Source: Ignavibacteriota bacterium (GTDB lineage Bacteria; Bacteroidota; Ignavibacteria; Ignavibacteriales; Melioribacteraceae). From it: DNA of 60,152 bases. Position numbers and translations under genes: made by a program. The notes beneath the pieces are model-generated. The model worked only from the letters and a program-made list of their open reading frames with translations. It was not told the origin of the DNA and ran no database searches. The DNA lies in the NCBI GenBank assembly GCA_013112585.1, contig JABFGH010000030.1, positions 1 through 60,152 of the forward strand, read 5' to 3'. Below, piece by piece: positions 17,631 to 25,728 of this stretch; the stretch's first letter is position 1; each line of letters opens with the position of its first letter.

Positions 17631-19304
17631 TTAATTTTTATCAAGTGAATTTATTGGAATTATATTTCCGACATCTCCTTTATCGATGTGCTTATAATTT
17701 TCTCCCAGACCATTCATTGTATCTTTCAGAACTTCTAAAGAGCGCTGACTTAAAAGATCTATTTTTATTAATCCAAGGTCTTCTATTCCATACATATCGG
17801 GCTGTGTAATTATCAAACCGAGTCCTTTATTTTTTGCATACTCAAGGGCAACATAATTTGTAATTGGCTTTTCCGTAACCACAATGCCGCTGGCATGAAT
17901 ACTTAAATGCCGGGGGAATGACGCTAATCGGCTGGCGATATTTACAATTGATTTCCATGGTTCGGAATTAAAATTTAAGGATTTAGATTCAGGAAATTTT
18001 TCTGCCAATGCAGGCAGGTTTTTTGCACTTGTCCATGGAATCAGTTTGCTGAATTTAGATATCTCCCTTTCGGAAACACCAAATACTTTTGCGGTTTCGC
18101 GAAAAGCGGAACGTGCCCTAAATGTAACGGTAGTTGATATCATTGCTACTTTGTCATAGCCGTATTTGTCATAAACATATTTTACAATTTCATCTCTTTC
18201 CCGCCACGAAAAATCAAGATCAATATCGGGGGGGCTTGTACGTGCCCTGTTCAAAAATCGTTCAAAGTATAAGTTGTGCTCAAGCGGGTCAACTTGAGTA
18301 AAATCAAGACAGTATGAAACCAAACTATTTGCTGCCGATCCTCTTCCGATTGATATCATCTGCCTATTTCGTGCTTCTCTAATTATATCCCATACAACAA
18401 GAAAATAATCGCTGAACCCCAGTTCATCTATTACTTCTAATTCATACTGCAGCCGCTTTACCGCCCGCTCGGTTATGGGTTTATATTTTTTACCCAAGCC
18501 TTCAAAACAAATTTTCCATAAATATGAAAATGATGTTTCGTTTTTAGGCAGCGGAAAAACAGGGAATTTATACTTCCCGAATTCCAGATCAACATTACAG
18601 TTCTGCGCTATATGCTCTATATTCCAAAGAGCTTCAGGCAATGCTTTCCAGGTCTGTTCAAATTCTTTAGGCGATTTCAAATAGTATTCTTCGTCAACTA
18701 GTTTGGCTGTATCAATATTTTCGAATGTTGAGCGTTGTTTAATTGCTGTTACAACTTTGTGCAGAATAAAGTCTTCCGGTTTTTCAAAATAAGCCGGGTG
18801 CGAAGCTGCGACTTGAACTTTATTCTCTTTTGCAAATTCGTATAAGGCTCTGGTATGCTTCTTCTGTTTTTCGGTTACAATTAATTCTGCAAAAATATTT
18901 TTTCGTATTGCCCCGGTAAGTTTAATTTTTTTCAGCAGTTCAATTGATGAAGTTAGGATAAAAAAGTTTTCTAAATTTCCTTTAAAAATATTAATGAGTG
19001 AAAAACCATCTTTTAGTTTTCTCGCTGAAATTAACTTACAAAGTTCTGAATAACCCTCATTATTTTTAGCAATGAAAACAGCATTTAGAGTAGAGTCATC
19101 CGGATCGTCAATCACGGCACCGAGAATTGGTTTTATATTTTCTTCCTCAGCCTTTTGTGCAAAATTAATTAGCCCGTACATACCGTTAGTGTCGGTGAGT
19201 GAAATGTAACTGCTCTTGTGCCGTTTGGCAAAGTTAACCAACCTATCAATTGGTATTGTACCCTGCAGCAGGGAATAGTTTGAATGGTTATGAAGATTCA
19301 GCAC
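17631..19304 (-). CDS. N-terminal half of a DnaE-type polymerase (PHP and palm), split gene
   Basis: The 557-residue product starts with GTG and begins like the alpha-subunit PHP domain (NLHNHSNYSLLQG, SLTDTNGMYGL). The palm contains PDIDLDF at about residues 359-365 and IKIDLLSQRSLEVL at about 511-524. Together these supply the three catalytic aspartates of the family. Similarity stops shortly after that helix, about 16 residues before the stop, exactly where the fingers domain should begin. The fingers and OB fold are encoded convergently at 15965-17620, ten bases away. The gene lies 21 bases downstream of dinB, as in SOS mutagenesis operons. Whether the halves assemble into an active enzyme is unknown. 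Confidence 0.88.
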   Translation of the reverse strand: MLNLHNHSNYSLLQGTIPIDRLVNFAKRHKSSYISLTDTNGMYGLINFAQKAEEENIKPILGAVIDDPDDSTLNAVFIAKNNEGYSELCKLISARKLKDGFSLINIFKGNLENFFILTSSIELLKKIKLTGAIRKNIFAELIVTEKQKKHTRALYEFAKENKVQVAASHPAYFEKPEDFILHKVVTAIKQRSTFENIDTAKLVDEEYYLKSPKEFEQTWKALPEALWNIEHIAQNCNVDLEFGKYKFPVFPLPKNETSFSYLWKICFEGLGKKYKPITERAVKRLQYELEVIDELGFSDYFLVVWDIIREARNRQMISIGRGSAANSLVSYCLDFTQVDPLEHNLYFERFLNRARTSPPDIDLDFSWRERDEIVKYVYDKYGYDKVAMISTTVTFRARSAFRETAKVFGVSEREISKFSKLIPWTSAKNLPALAEKFPESKSLNFNSEPWKSIVNIASRLASFPRHLSIHASGIVVTEKPITNYVALEYAKNKGLGLIITQPDMYGIEDLGLIKIDLLSQRSLEVLKDTMNGLGENYKHIDKGDVGNIIPINSLDKN

Positions 19305-19325
19305 ACTAACTAATTATCCCTTTCT

Positions 19326-20519
19326 TTAATTTCCTTCCGGATGAAATGGATTTACAAATCTATCAGAAACCTTTTCGGTGCGTCCAAACTGCACTACAGA
19401 ATAACCATACTTATCCCGTATTTTTGTTACAGCCCGCAGCATTTTTTTTCTTATTGTATCTTTATCTTCAAACAAAATTTCCTGCTCACTGAATTCATTA
19501 AACTTTGTAAGATGAATCCCGACCAAGCGCACACTTACCCTGCGTGTATCCCCTTTTCGTAAAAGGGCAAGAGCTGTATTGTAAATTATTTTATCATCAT
19601 CAGTGGGCTTAATTGTTTTTGCGCGTGTAAGTGTTATAAAATCAGAGTAACGGAGTTTGATACTTACAGTGGCAGCCTGCCAATTTTTATCACGAATTAG
19701 TTGGCAAACTTGTCCGGTAAGTTTGAATAGTGTAGCTTCAATTTCTGCACGGTCGTTTATATCTTTTCCATAAGTTCGTTCTTTGGAAATACTTTTTCTT
19801 TCCTGTGGCGGATTCAAATATTCGCTTCCTCCGCCATTAGCTTTTTTCCATAAGCCGCCGCCATGCTTTCCAAACGCAAAAAGAAAATACTCTTCGGATA
19901 GTTTTGTAATATCACCAATTCTATAAATACCCTTGCTGTGGAGTTCCTGCAAAGTTACTTTACCCACGCCCGGTATAGTTTCTACCGGCATTGGCGCAAG
20001 AAACTCTTTTTCCATTCCGGGCATTATGTAAGTAATCCCCTTCGGCTTCATGCAATCGGAACCGATTTTTGCAATGGTTTTATTGCTGCCGATACCAATT
20101 GAACATGGCAAAGATAGTTTATCCCAAATTTCTTTTTGAATTTTGGAAGCAAACATAAACAGTGAACCGTAAACATTTCTGCAGCCGGTAAAATCCATAT
20201 AAAATTCATCAATGCCGGCTTGCTCAATCATAGGTGCATACTTTTCCAAAATATGCTTAACCGCTTTCGAGTAGCGGCTGTACTCGCCATGACTGCCATG
20301 CACATAAATTCCATGCGGACAAAGTTTGTATGCTTGTCTGATGGGCATTGCAGAGTGCAGCCCGTATTCCCTTGCTTCGTAGGAGCAAGTGCTTACTACT
20401 CCCCTTCCGTATTCGGGGTTAGCTCCAACAATAACGGGCTTTCCTTTTAAGGATGGATCGAGTATCCGCTCTACTTCAACGAAGAAGGCATCGAGATCGA
20501 GATGGAATATTGTACGCAT
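19326..20519 (-). CDS. dinB: DNA polymerase IV (Y family)
   Basis: The 397-residue product has the Y-family catalytic blocks: FHLDLDAFFVEVE at the start (first metal-binding Asp) and GIDEFYMD at about residue 103 (second Asp-Glu pair). STCSYEAREYGL and a helix-hairpin-helix segment (IPGVGKVTLQEL) also fit. It carries out error-prone translesion synthesis. The common SIDEAYLD is replaced by GIDEFYMD, a minor variation. The gene is followed at 21 bases by the N-terminal half of a DnaE-type polymerase, reminiscent of imuB-dnaE2 style cassettes. No strong ribosome site is visible before the ATG. Confidence 0.93.
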   Translation of the reverse strand: MRTIFHLDLDAFFVEVERILDPSLKGKPVIVGANPEYGRGVVSTCSYEAREYGLHSAMPIRQAYKLCPHGIYVHGSHGEYSRYSKAVKHILEKYAPMIEQAGIDEFYMDFTGCRNVYGSLFMFASKIQKEIWDKLSLPCSIGIGSNKTIAKIGSDCMKPKGITYIMPGMEKEFLAPMPVETIPGVGKVTLQELHSKGIYRIGDITKLSEEYFLFAFGKHGGGLWKKANGGGSEYLNPPQERKSISKERTYGKDINDRAEIEATLFKLTGQVCQLIRDKNWQAATVSIKLRYSDFITLTRAKTIKPTDDDKIIYNTALALLRKGDTRRVSVRLVGIHLTKFNEFSEQEILFEDKDTIRKKMLRAVTKIRDKYGYSVVQFGRTEKVSDRFVNPFHPEGN

Positions 20520-20545
20520 TTTTTAATAGAACGCTGATGACACAG

Positions 20546-20566
20546 ACCTGCCTGCGGCATGCAGGT
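20546..20566. repeat. GC-rich intergenic inverted repeat
   Basis: ACCTGC (20546-20551) and GCAGGT (20561-20566) pair around a nine-base loop between dinB and the GxxExxY gene. A similar CCTACC/GGTAGG hairpin occurs near 51080. Such GC-rich hairpins stand out against the AT-rich background and may be dispersed repeats. Confidence 0.45.
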
Positions 20567-20577
20567 TCAACTGATTT

Positions 20578-20962
20578 TCACAGATTTTTATTAGTATATA
20601 TTTTTCTTTTTATCTCAGGCTTCTTACCAAAATTTAGTAACAGCCCGATTTCTATATCAGTAGCTTTTAAATAATTTATTAATTGTAATTCATGTTCCTC
20701 ACAAAGTGATTCAGCAGCTTTTAATTCAATAATGATTTTATCATCAATAATTAAATCAGCAAAATACTCACCAACATTTTTTTCTTCATAAAATACTTTT
20801 ATTGGTTTCTGCTTTTCTACTTTTAGTCCTATCTTCTTAAGTTCATAAGCTAATGCGTTCTCATAAACTTTTTCTAAAAATCCAAATCCTAATTCATTGT
20901 AAACTTTATAAAAAAAACGAAATTATTGTGGACGACAATTCTTTATATAAATACTCTTTCAT
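20578..20962 (-). pseudogene. GxxExxY family protein, frameshifted near its start
   Basis: From the ATG at 20962 the frame reads MKEYLYKELSSTIISFFL then stops. Removing one T from the eight-T run restores FYKVYNELGFGFLEKVYENAL, the family's GxxExxY signature. The frame then continues to a TGA at 20578-20580 through ADLIIDDKIIIELKAAE. The rest (EHELQLINYLKATDIEIGLLLNFG) is intact, giving a normal length of about 128 residues. The break is either a homopolymer sequencing error or a real frameshift. Family function is unproven; a nuclease-like PD-(D/E)XK fold has been proposed. The gene sits between DUF72 and dinB on the same strand. Confidence 0.85.
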
Positions 20963-21007
20963 TTTAATCTCGCTCTTATCTGCTTAATCTGTGTTATCTG
21001 TGTGCTA

Positions 21008-21883
21008 TTATAAACTTAATGCAAACTCCTTCAACCTGGGATATGCTTTCAAAATTGTTTCCGGCATTTTTATTTTTGATTTTTCTTTCAGCAGATGTAG
21101 CAGCTCAAATGCATTAGCCACTGCATCTCCGTGAGGATGGTTATTCATTATCACAAATACTTTTTTAACCTTGTCAAAAATTTCCTTCAGCTTTTGATCA
21201 ATCTCCACAAGTTCCCCCGGTGAGTATAAATATTCATAACGCGCGCTTTGCTGTTCGTATGTCTGCTTCTTACCAAAGTTAGTAAGTGACTGCTTCCATG
21301 CTTCTTCGTTGCGTCCGTGAAACCTAATGTATGCAGCCTTGTTCCCCACTATCGGATCAAACTCAATTGACTCACCAATTTGCGGCTGATCAATTGTGCA
21401 GAATGTAACTGACTTTGCATGTTTGTTCATCCACGATCTATGCCGTACTTCAATAAATTTTTCGTAGCCTTCAAATCTTTCAATCAACTTACGCAGGTAT
21501 TCAACATTAGCATCATTAAAATCAAATGAGTAAGGAAATTGTATCAGCAATCCGCCAAGCCGCTCTGCAGTTTTAAGCATGTCCAAATTATGCTGCACTG
21601 CTTTTATCTGCTCATTGGCATACCGGCGCTTATGTGTAAAATCATTATGCAGCTTAACCGTAAATAAAAAATCATCCACGTCTTCAGTTTTTCTAAGCCA
21701 GGCTTCCACCACCCGCGGTGATAAATAAGTGTAGTATGATGCATTAACTTCAACGGCATTAAAGTATTGCGAGTAAAATTCCAGCCAGTCAAAATTTTTG
21801 GATTGCTGCTTCGGGTAGAAGTTCGGCACCCAATCTTTATAGGACCAGCCGGCTGTACCGATGTATAGCTGCGGAGTTCTCAT
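21008..21883 (-). CDS. DUF72 (YecE-like) TIM-barrel protein
   Basis: The 291-residue product begins LYIGTAGWSYKDWVPNFYP and contains NAVEVNASYY, GGLLIQFPYSF, FIEVRHRSW and a late YIRFHGR and VIMNNHPHGDAVANA. These are the standard blocks of DUF72. The family has a TIM-barrel fold and its reaction is unknown. Here it is the first gene of a probable minus-strand group with GxxExxY, dinB and the polymerase half. It starts 85 bases from a divergent XRE regulator and may share that control region. Length and ends look normal. Confidence 0.9.
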   Translation of the reverse strand: MRTPQLYIGTAGWSYKDWVPNFYPKQQSKNFDWLEFYSQYFNAVEVNASYYTYLSPRVVEAWLRKTEDVDDFLFTVKLHNDFTHKRRYANEQIKAVQHNLDMLKTAERLGGLLIQFPYSFDFNDANVEYLRKLIERFEGYEKFIEVRHRSWMNKHAKSVTFCTIDQPQIGESIEFDPIVGNKAAYIRFHGRNEEAWKQSLTNFGKKQTYEQQSARYEYLYSPGELVEIDQKLKEIFDKVKKVFVIMNNHPHGDAVANAFELLHLLKEKSKIKMPETILKAYPRLKEFALSL

Positions 21884-21897
21884 ATTAAAATTTTAGC

Positions 21898-21926
21898 TTG
21901 ATTATGTATAGCATATATGCTATGAT
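21898..21926 (+). promoter_or_regulatory. Sigma70-type promoter of the XRE regulator gene
   Basis: TTGATT (21898-21903) and TATGAT (21921-21926) are separated by exactly 17 bases, a near-consensus -35/-10 pair. Transcription would begin near 21933, giving a leader of about 35 bases before the ATG at 21968. Confidence 0.6.
21909..21922. promoter_or_regulatory. Palindromic operator in the XRE/DUF72 divergent region
   Basis: TAGCATATATGCTA is a perfect 14-base palindrome. It fills the spacer and touches the -10 element of the promoter for the XRE gene, the position expected of a repressor site. The likeliest binder is the XRE protein encoded just downstream. It could also affect the divergent DUF72-dinB transcript. 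Confidence 0.6.
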
Positions 21927-21967
21927 AAGTTATGGGATTCCATTTTATAGAAAAAAGGAAATTGAAA

Positions 21968-22246
21968 ATGAATGATATAAGCACACTAGAAAAAAAATTA
22001 AGAAAAAACATTAAAGATTTTGATAAAAAATATTCTGCCGCCAAAACACGGTTGGAACTAGCAATTCAAATAGCCCAAGAACGTGAAAAAGCGGGCATTT
22101 CCCAAAAGGAACTTGCATTAAAATTACAGACTACACAGTCAGTAATTTCGCGTATTGAAAATGGTCGGCAGAATATTTCCTTGGATATGCTGCAAAGAAT
22201 TGCAGAGGCACTGGGTAAAAAACATATCCAAATTGCTTTTAGATAA
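21968..22246 (+). CDS. XRE/Cro-type helix-turn-helix regulator, HigA-like
   Basis: The product is 92 residues from the ATG at 21968, preceded by AGGAAA seven bases upstream; an upstream in-frame ATG at 21932 lies at the predicted transcript start and is unlikely. The helix-turn-helix is clear: GISQKELALKLQTTQSVISRIENG at about residues 46-69. The N-terminal 40 residues form a charged helix (KKLRKNIKDFDKKYSAAKTRLEL), like antitoxins paired with RelE/HigB toxins. No toxin gene is adjacent: the divergent neighbour is DUF72 and the convergent one a DinB-superfamily protein. It is probably an autorepressor acting at the palindrome upstream. Confidence 0.85.
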   Translation: MNDISTLEKKLRKNIKDFDKKYSAAKTRLELAIQIAQEREKAGISQKELALKLQTTQSVISRIENGRQNISLDMLQRIAEALGKKHIQIAFR

Positions 22247-22270
22247 AACAACTCAAACAGTTAATCACAA

Positions 22271-22738
22271 CTACATTCCCTCATAAGGCATTTTAGGTTT
22301 TTTACCGACTAACCTGGCGTAAACAGATAGTGCTCCCCGATGGTGCGCTGTATGATCTGCAGCTGCATAAACTGTCATCATTTTAGGTGCGCCTTTCATA
22401 ATTTCCCCGGTAATCGGTGCCATTAATTCCGCCTCTGAATATGACTCAATTTTTTTGATAGTATTTGCAATCGCAGTTTTAAATTGCTCAACACATTCAT
22501 TGTACGAAGAATACTTTTTCATTCTCTCTTCGTAGTTATCAAAATTCATGTCAAAGCCTTTACCGAATGCTCCTTCAATAAACCAATCGTATGTTTCTGC
22601 GGTATGACCAATATGCTGGGCAACATCGTACATTCCATCTTTTGGTTTGAAGTTTGAGTCTTCTTCGCTAAAGCAATCAATTGTGTTTAGAAAAAACATT
22701 TCCTGAGTTTTTAATTCATTAATTAAACTTTCTTTCAT
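22271..22738 (-). CDS. DinB-superfamily (DUF664-like) four-helix protein
   Basis: The product is 155 residues from the ATG at 22738, which has AAGGAG nine bases upstream; an upstream in-frame start at 22825 lacks this. Metal-ligand histidines are visible in AQHIGHTAETYD and DHTAHHRGAL, the standard pattern of the DinB/YfiT metal-binding superfamily. These cytoplasmic proteins include thiol-dependent transferases, but no substrate can be given. It is unrelated to DNA polymerase IV despite the name. The gene stands alone, converging with the XRE regulator. Confidence 0.85.
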   Translation of the reverse strand: MKESLINELKTQEMFFLNTIDCFSEEDSNFKPKDGMYDVAQHIGHTAETYDWFIEGAFGKGFDMNFDNYEERMKKYSSYNECVEQFKTAIANTIKKIESYSEAELMAPITGEIMKGAPKMMTVYAAADHTAHHRGALSVYARLVGKKPKMPYEGM

Positions 22739-22826
22739 GACTATGCTCCTTTTAATTTGATGTTTAAAATTGAATTGAATAATTGAGAATGTCTTTATGA
22801 GGATAAAAAAATTGTAGAATAGCATG

Positions 22827-22852
22827 TACCCTTCATATATATATAAAGGGTA
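22827..22852. repeat. Inverted repeat upstream of the DinB-superfamily gene
   Basis: TACCCTT (22827-22833) and AAGGGTA (22846-22852) pair around a 12-base TA-repeat. It lies about 90-115 bases before the DinB-superfamily start and about 65 bases beyond the stop of the last ECF-operon gene. It could be an operator or a weak terminator, as no T-run follows directly. Confidence 0.4.
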
Positions 22853-22916
22853 TTCAATAATTATGATTTAAAAAGTAATTTTATAAATAGGCACTATGCT
22901 GAATACTTTATTTGAG

Positions 22917-23390
22917 TTAAAAATCTTTTCTTCTTGGTAAGAAGTTATCTCCATCGATCACCTTCTGTAATTTCCATACTTCACGAACACTACTACTTTC
23001 AAAGTTTGTCGGTCTTACTTCTAATTTATTTGGAAGAGCGATTTTAATTGTGCTTTCGTTAATAAATTCTACAATGCACATTACTTTTCTATCTAACTTT
23101 CCATTTTTAGAATTGTAATATTCAAAATCCAACGCCAATGAAGCATCCAAAGTATTGAGTTTATATTTTGGCCAAAAGACGGCAGGAGTAGTTTTGCCAT
23201 TCACTATTCCAGATTGTCCTTTATATAAATCTGTATTCCCATCTTCAAAAAACTCAATTTTTATTACCTCTCCTGTAGTTGATTTTCCCTCCCACTTTCC
23301 AAGTAACTCGTTTGTACTCTCAAAATAATACATTCCAGTAAATAGGAATATGATAAATATAAATACTACGACATTTGATTTTCTAAACAT
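22917..23390 (-). CDS. Exported or membrane-anchored protein, unknown function
   Basis: The 157-residue product begins with a hydrophobic segment (VVVFIFIIFLFTGMYYF), then LLGKWEGKSTTGEVIKIEFFEDGNTDLY. The pattern of a short loop followed by alternating strands resembles small lipocalin-like domains (LxGxWEG), but this is a weak likeness. GAGGG precedes the ATG. It is the last gene of the ECF sigma operon, 18 bases after the preceding stop. No catalytic motif is visible. Confidence 0.7.
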   Translation of the reverse strand: MFRKSNVVVFIFIIFLFTGMYYFESTNELLGKWEGKSTTGEVIKIEFFEDGNTDLYKGQSGIVNGKTTPAVFWPKYKLNTLDASLALDFEYYNSKNGKLDRKVMCIVEFINESTIKIALPNKLEVRPTNFESSSVREVWKLQKVIDGDNFLPRRKDF

Positions 23391-23408
23391 AATTCCCTCA
23401 GAATATAT

Positions 23409-23957
23409 TTAAATAATTATTTCAAATTTTCCATCTTTAATTTGTACAACGGGCTTTAACGGTTCTTCACTTTCCTTTGACCATGATTCAATATTAAATT
23501 TTCCTTTGATTCGTAATTTATTCTCTAAAAAGGAAATCTCAGTAATATCCATATCTAAATGAAATGAAGCCATTTCCCATTGGATTCCTCTTTCTGAATA
23601 CTGAACATCCGACTTGTCATTATTCATATCCAGACTCAACAATAAAACATTACCCAAACTTTGCTTACTCCTACGAGTTCTAAATTCAAAAAGAAATAAA
23701 TTTGAATTATCAATGACCCTATCGTTAGTTGATAAATCTTTTAACGACAATTTTATATTAATTAGTTGTTGAATATTTTCGCTATTTAACTCAGCCCTTG
23801 CAGTCAATAAAATGGTCTTTTCTTTTTGCAGTGTAACAGTATTAATTGGAAGATCAATTTTCTCTCCACCAAATGTAAGGCTTACCCTACCTTTATTGTT
23901 TTCCTGTGCAGAAATACTAATCGCCAGTATTAAAATAACTAATATTAGTTGCTTCAT
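23409..23957 (-). CDS. Secreted protein, paralogue of its upstream neighbour
   Basis: The 182-residue product has a signal peptide (MKQLILVILILAISISAQ) and is rich in predicted beta-strands. It shares layout and its final motif (IKDGKFEIII) with the preceding gene's product (IKDGQFEIIF), and both begin the mature part with KGRVSL or KGKISL. The two look like a tandem duplication that has diverged widely. The family is not recognised. It lies 10 bases after its paralogue in the ECF sigma operon and probably acts in the periplasm or at the outer membrane. Confidence 0.7.
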   Translation of the reverse strand: MKQLILVILILAISISAQENNKGRVSLTFGGEKIDLPINTVTLQKEKTILLTARAELNSENIQQLINIKLSLKDLSTNDRVIDNSNLFLFEFRTRRSKQSLGNVLLLSLDMNNDKSDVQYSERGIQWEMASFHLDMDITEISFLENKLRIKGKFNIESWSKESEEPLKPVVQIKDGKFEIII

Positions 23958-23967
23958 TTTACGTTAC

Positions 23968-24492
23968 CTAAAATATTATTTCAAATTGTCCATCTTTAAT
24001 TTCGGCAGTACCCGAAGTAATTCTCGAACCAGTTTTCACTGAATAAACACCGCTAAAATTTCCGATAATCCTAACAGAATTATTATTATAACTAACTTCT
24101 TTTATACTAAAGTTTGTATTAAAATCACTAAAGTCCAATCGTTTAGATTTGGAAGAATATTGTGCAAAATTACCTCTTAAAGAAAATATTGTTCTGTGAT
24201 ACTGGCTAAGACCATAATCAATTTTAATAGTTAAATCAGTTGTATGTACTTTCTTGGAGTTAAAATCATCAACTGAAAAATAAAGCATAACCGTTTCCCC
24301 TTTCTCCCCATTTTCGGTCACCCCAAATACTTCTATTTGAATATTATCATTCTTGCGGATCAATACCTTTATAATTGGAACTTCTATTTTCTTTTGATCA
24401 AGCAATAAACTTATTTTCCCCTTATAACTATCTTGCCCGAGCAAAGAGCAAACAAGTCCAAATAACATAAACATTAAAAATATCTTCTTCAC
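23968..24492 (-). CDS. Secreted protein, paralogue of its downstream neighbour
   Basis: The 174-residue product starts with GTG, whose first base is the last base of the preceding stop (TAGTG), so translation is coupled; GAGG lies upstream. It has a signal peptide (FLMFMLFGLVCSLLGQ) and then beta-rich sequence (KGKISLLLDQKKIEVPI). It ends in IKDGQFEIIF, shared with the next gene. No known domain was recognised. It lies in the ECF sigma operon. Confidence 0.7.
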   Translation of the reverse strand: MKKIFLMFMLFGLVCSLLGQDSYKGKISLLLDQKKIEVPIIKVLIRKNDNIQIEVFGVTENGEKGETVMLYFSVDDFNSKKVHTTDLTIKIDYGLSQYHRTIFSLRGNFAQYSSKSKRLDFSDFNTNFSIKEVSYNNNSVRIIGNFSGVYSVKTGSRITSGTAEIKDGQFEIIF

Positions 24493-25727
24493 TATTTGCC
24501 TCTATTATTTAGCACTTCATATTTTATGTAAAGTTGTTCTTTTACAAAGCGCTCAAAATCAGAATAACCGTAAATATCATAGTCTTCATTATTTCGCGTA
24601 AAGTTAGCACTCCAATTTTCCTTTGGTAAAGTAATTGATGTCATTCCTTTATCATTATCTATGGTTAGCCTTTTCTTTATTGGAGTCCAGCGAGGAATGC
24701 CGTCATTCAAACTTAACTTTGAATAATCTATAAAAAGATCGAACGTGAGGGAATCATCAACCAACTTAATTGGAACTATAATAACCTCATAAGTAGATTG
24801 TAATATTTTTTCTTTTGTATTAAAATTTTTATAGAGTATAGACTTTTGAGGGTTATAAATAATGAAGGGAAAATTTAATTTACCGTAATAAATATTAGAT
24901 GGAATTTCTACTTTTTCATTTGTTGTACTATTAGCAATAGTTTTTACTGAGGGTAGATTCTGTTCCTGATATTTTGCAATTGCACTAAATTGGTTAATTG
25001 CTGCTTCATCAAATCGCGTAAGCCCTATTTCAAAATTAAATTCTTGACTAATTAACTTAGATTCTTTAGCAGATTTTTGAATTTCATCAAATATTACTGT
25101 TTCCTTTTCAAACAATAATAATTTCTTTTTTTCATTTTGTTTAGTAAAGCTGAATAAAATTTTATGATCTTTGAAATGCCTGTTTATAAAATCGAAAGAG
25201 ATGTTTTTTTCATAAGGAATATGCACCAGCTTATAAAATAATTTTACATTGTAATCATATTCCAAATTGAAATCTTTCTGCTGTATAAAATCATAAACAG
25301 CATATTTAACAAGTAAACTAAGTGTATCCGATTTTTCATCTATCACTAATGGTTTAATTTGGAATGACAATGCTTTTTGTATATCCATTCCATTCGACAT
25401 TGTTTCAATATCTTCCATTGGGAACTTATTTTTTACCCATTTTTCACCAACATAATCTGCAATTCCACCAAACACATTGGGGCTTAAAAAACTGAACCCA
25501 CCCGGTTGAAGTGCAGCAGTCCGTACAAGAAACATCATTTTGTAGCGGGGAACAAAATAGTATCCCTCAATTATTTCATCCATTTCACCGCTGTGGTTTA
25601 GGGTTACCATTTGAGTATCTGGAGAAGTAATGACCATCTTCATATTTAATTTGTAGCCGCTGTTCCGGGCATTACCTAAAATGTAAGTAAGTAAAAGCAT
25701 TGCAAACACATGAATAATTTTATTCAT
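24492..25727 (-). CDS. Secreted protein of the ECF sigma operon, unknown function
   Basis: The product is 411 residues from the ATG at 25727, preceded by GGAAA; the in-frame TTG at 25739 overlaps the upstream gene and is less likely. A signal peptide is visible (MNKIIHVFAMLLLTYILGNA). The rest is beta-rich with no known motif. It starts one base after the anti-sigma stop and overlaps the next gene by one base, so it is tightly coupled to both. It may be an envelope-sensing partner of the anti-sigma factor, which is inference from position only. Confidence 0.75.
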   Translation of the reverse strand: MNKIIHVFAMLLLTYILGNARNSGYKLNMKMVITSPDTQMVTLNHSGEMDEIIEGYYFVPRYKMMFLVRTAALQPGGFSFLSPNVFGGIADYVGEKWVKNKFPMEDIETMSNGMDIQKALSFQIKPLVIDEKSDTLSLLVKYAVYDFIQQKDFNLEYDYNVKLFYKLVHIPYEKNISFDFINRHFKDHKILFSFTKQNEKKKLLLFEKETVIFDEIQKSAKESKLISQEFNFEIGLTRFDEAAINQFSAIAKYQEQNLPSVKTIANSTTNEKVEIPSNIYYGKLNFPFIIYNPQKSILYKNFNTKEKILQSTYEVIIVPIKLVDDSLTFDLFIDYSKLSLNDGIPRWTPIKKRLTIDNDKGMTSITLPKENWSANFTRNNEDYDIYGYSDFERFVKEQLYIKYEVLNNRGK

Positions 25728-25728
25728 T

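Noticed and set aside
15973-17672. Inverted repeats at the two edges of the broken polymerase (GTCGGAA on both, with A/T-rich continuation).
   Set aside because: Only seven bases match exactly. The rest is A/T-rich and also matches in direct orientation, so it may be chance; it does not prove a recombinase site.
15965-17700. Split intein as the cause of the broken polymerase, as in cyanobacterial DnaE.
   Set aside because: Neither half carries intein-like splicing motifs at the junction: the N-half ends in IIPINSLDKN with no Cys-led intein start, and the C-half begins without an intein end (HN followed by C/S).
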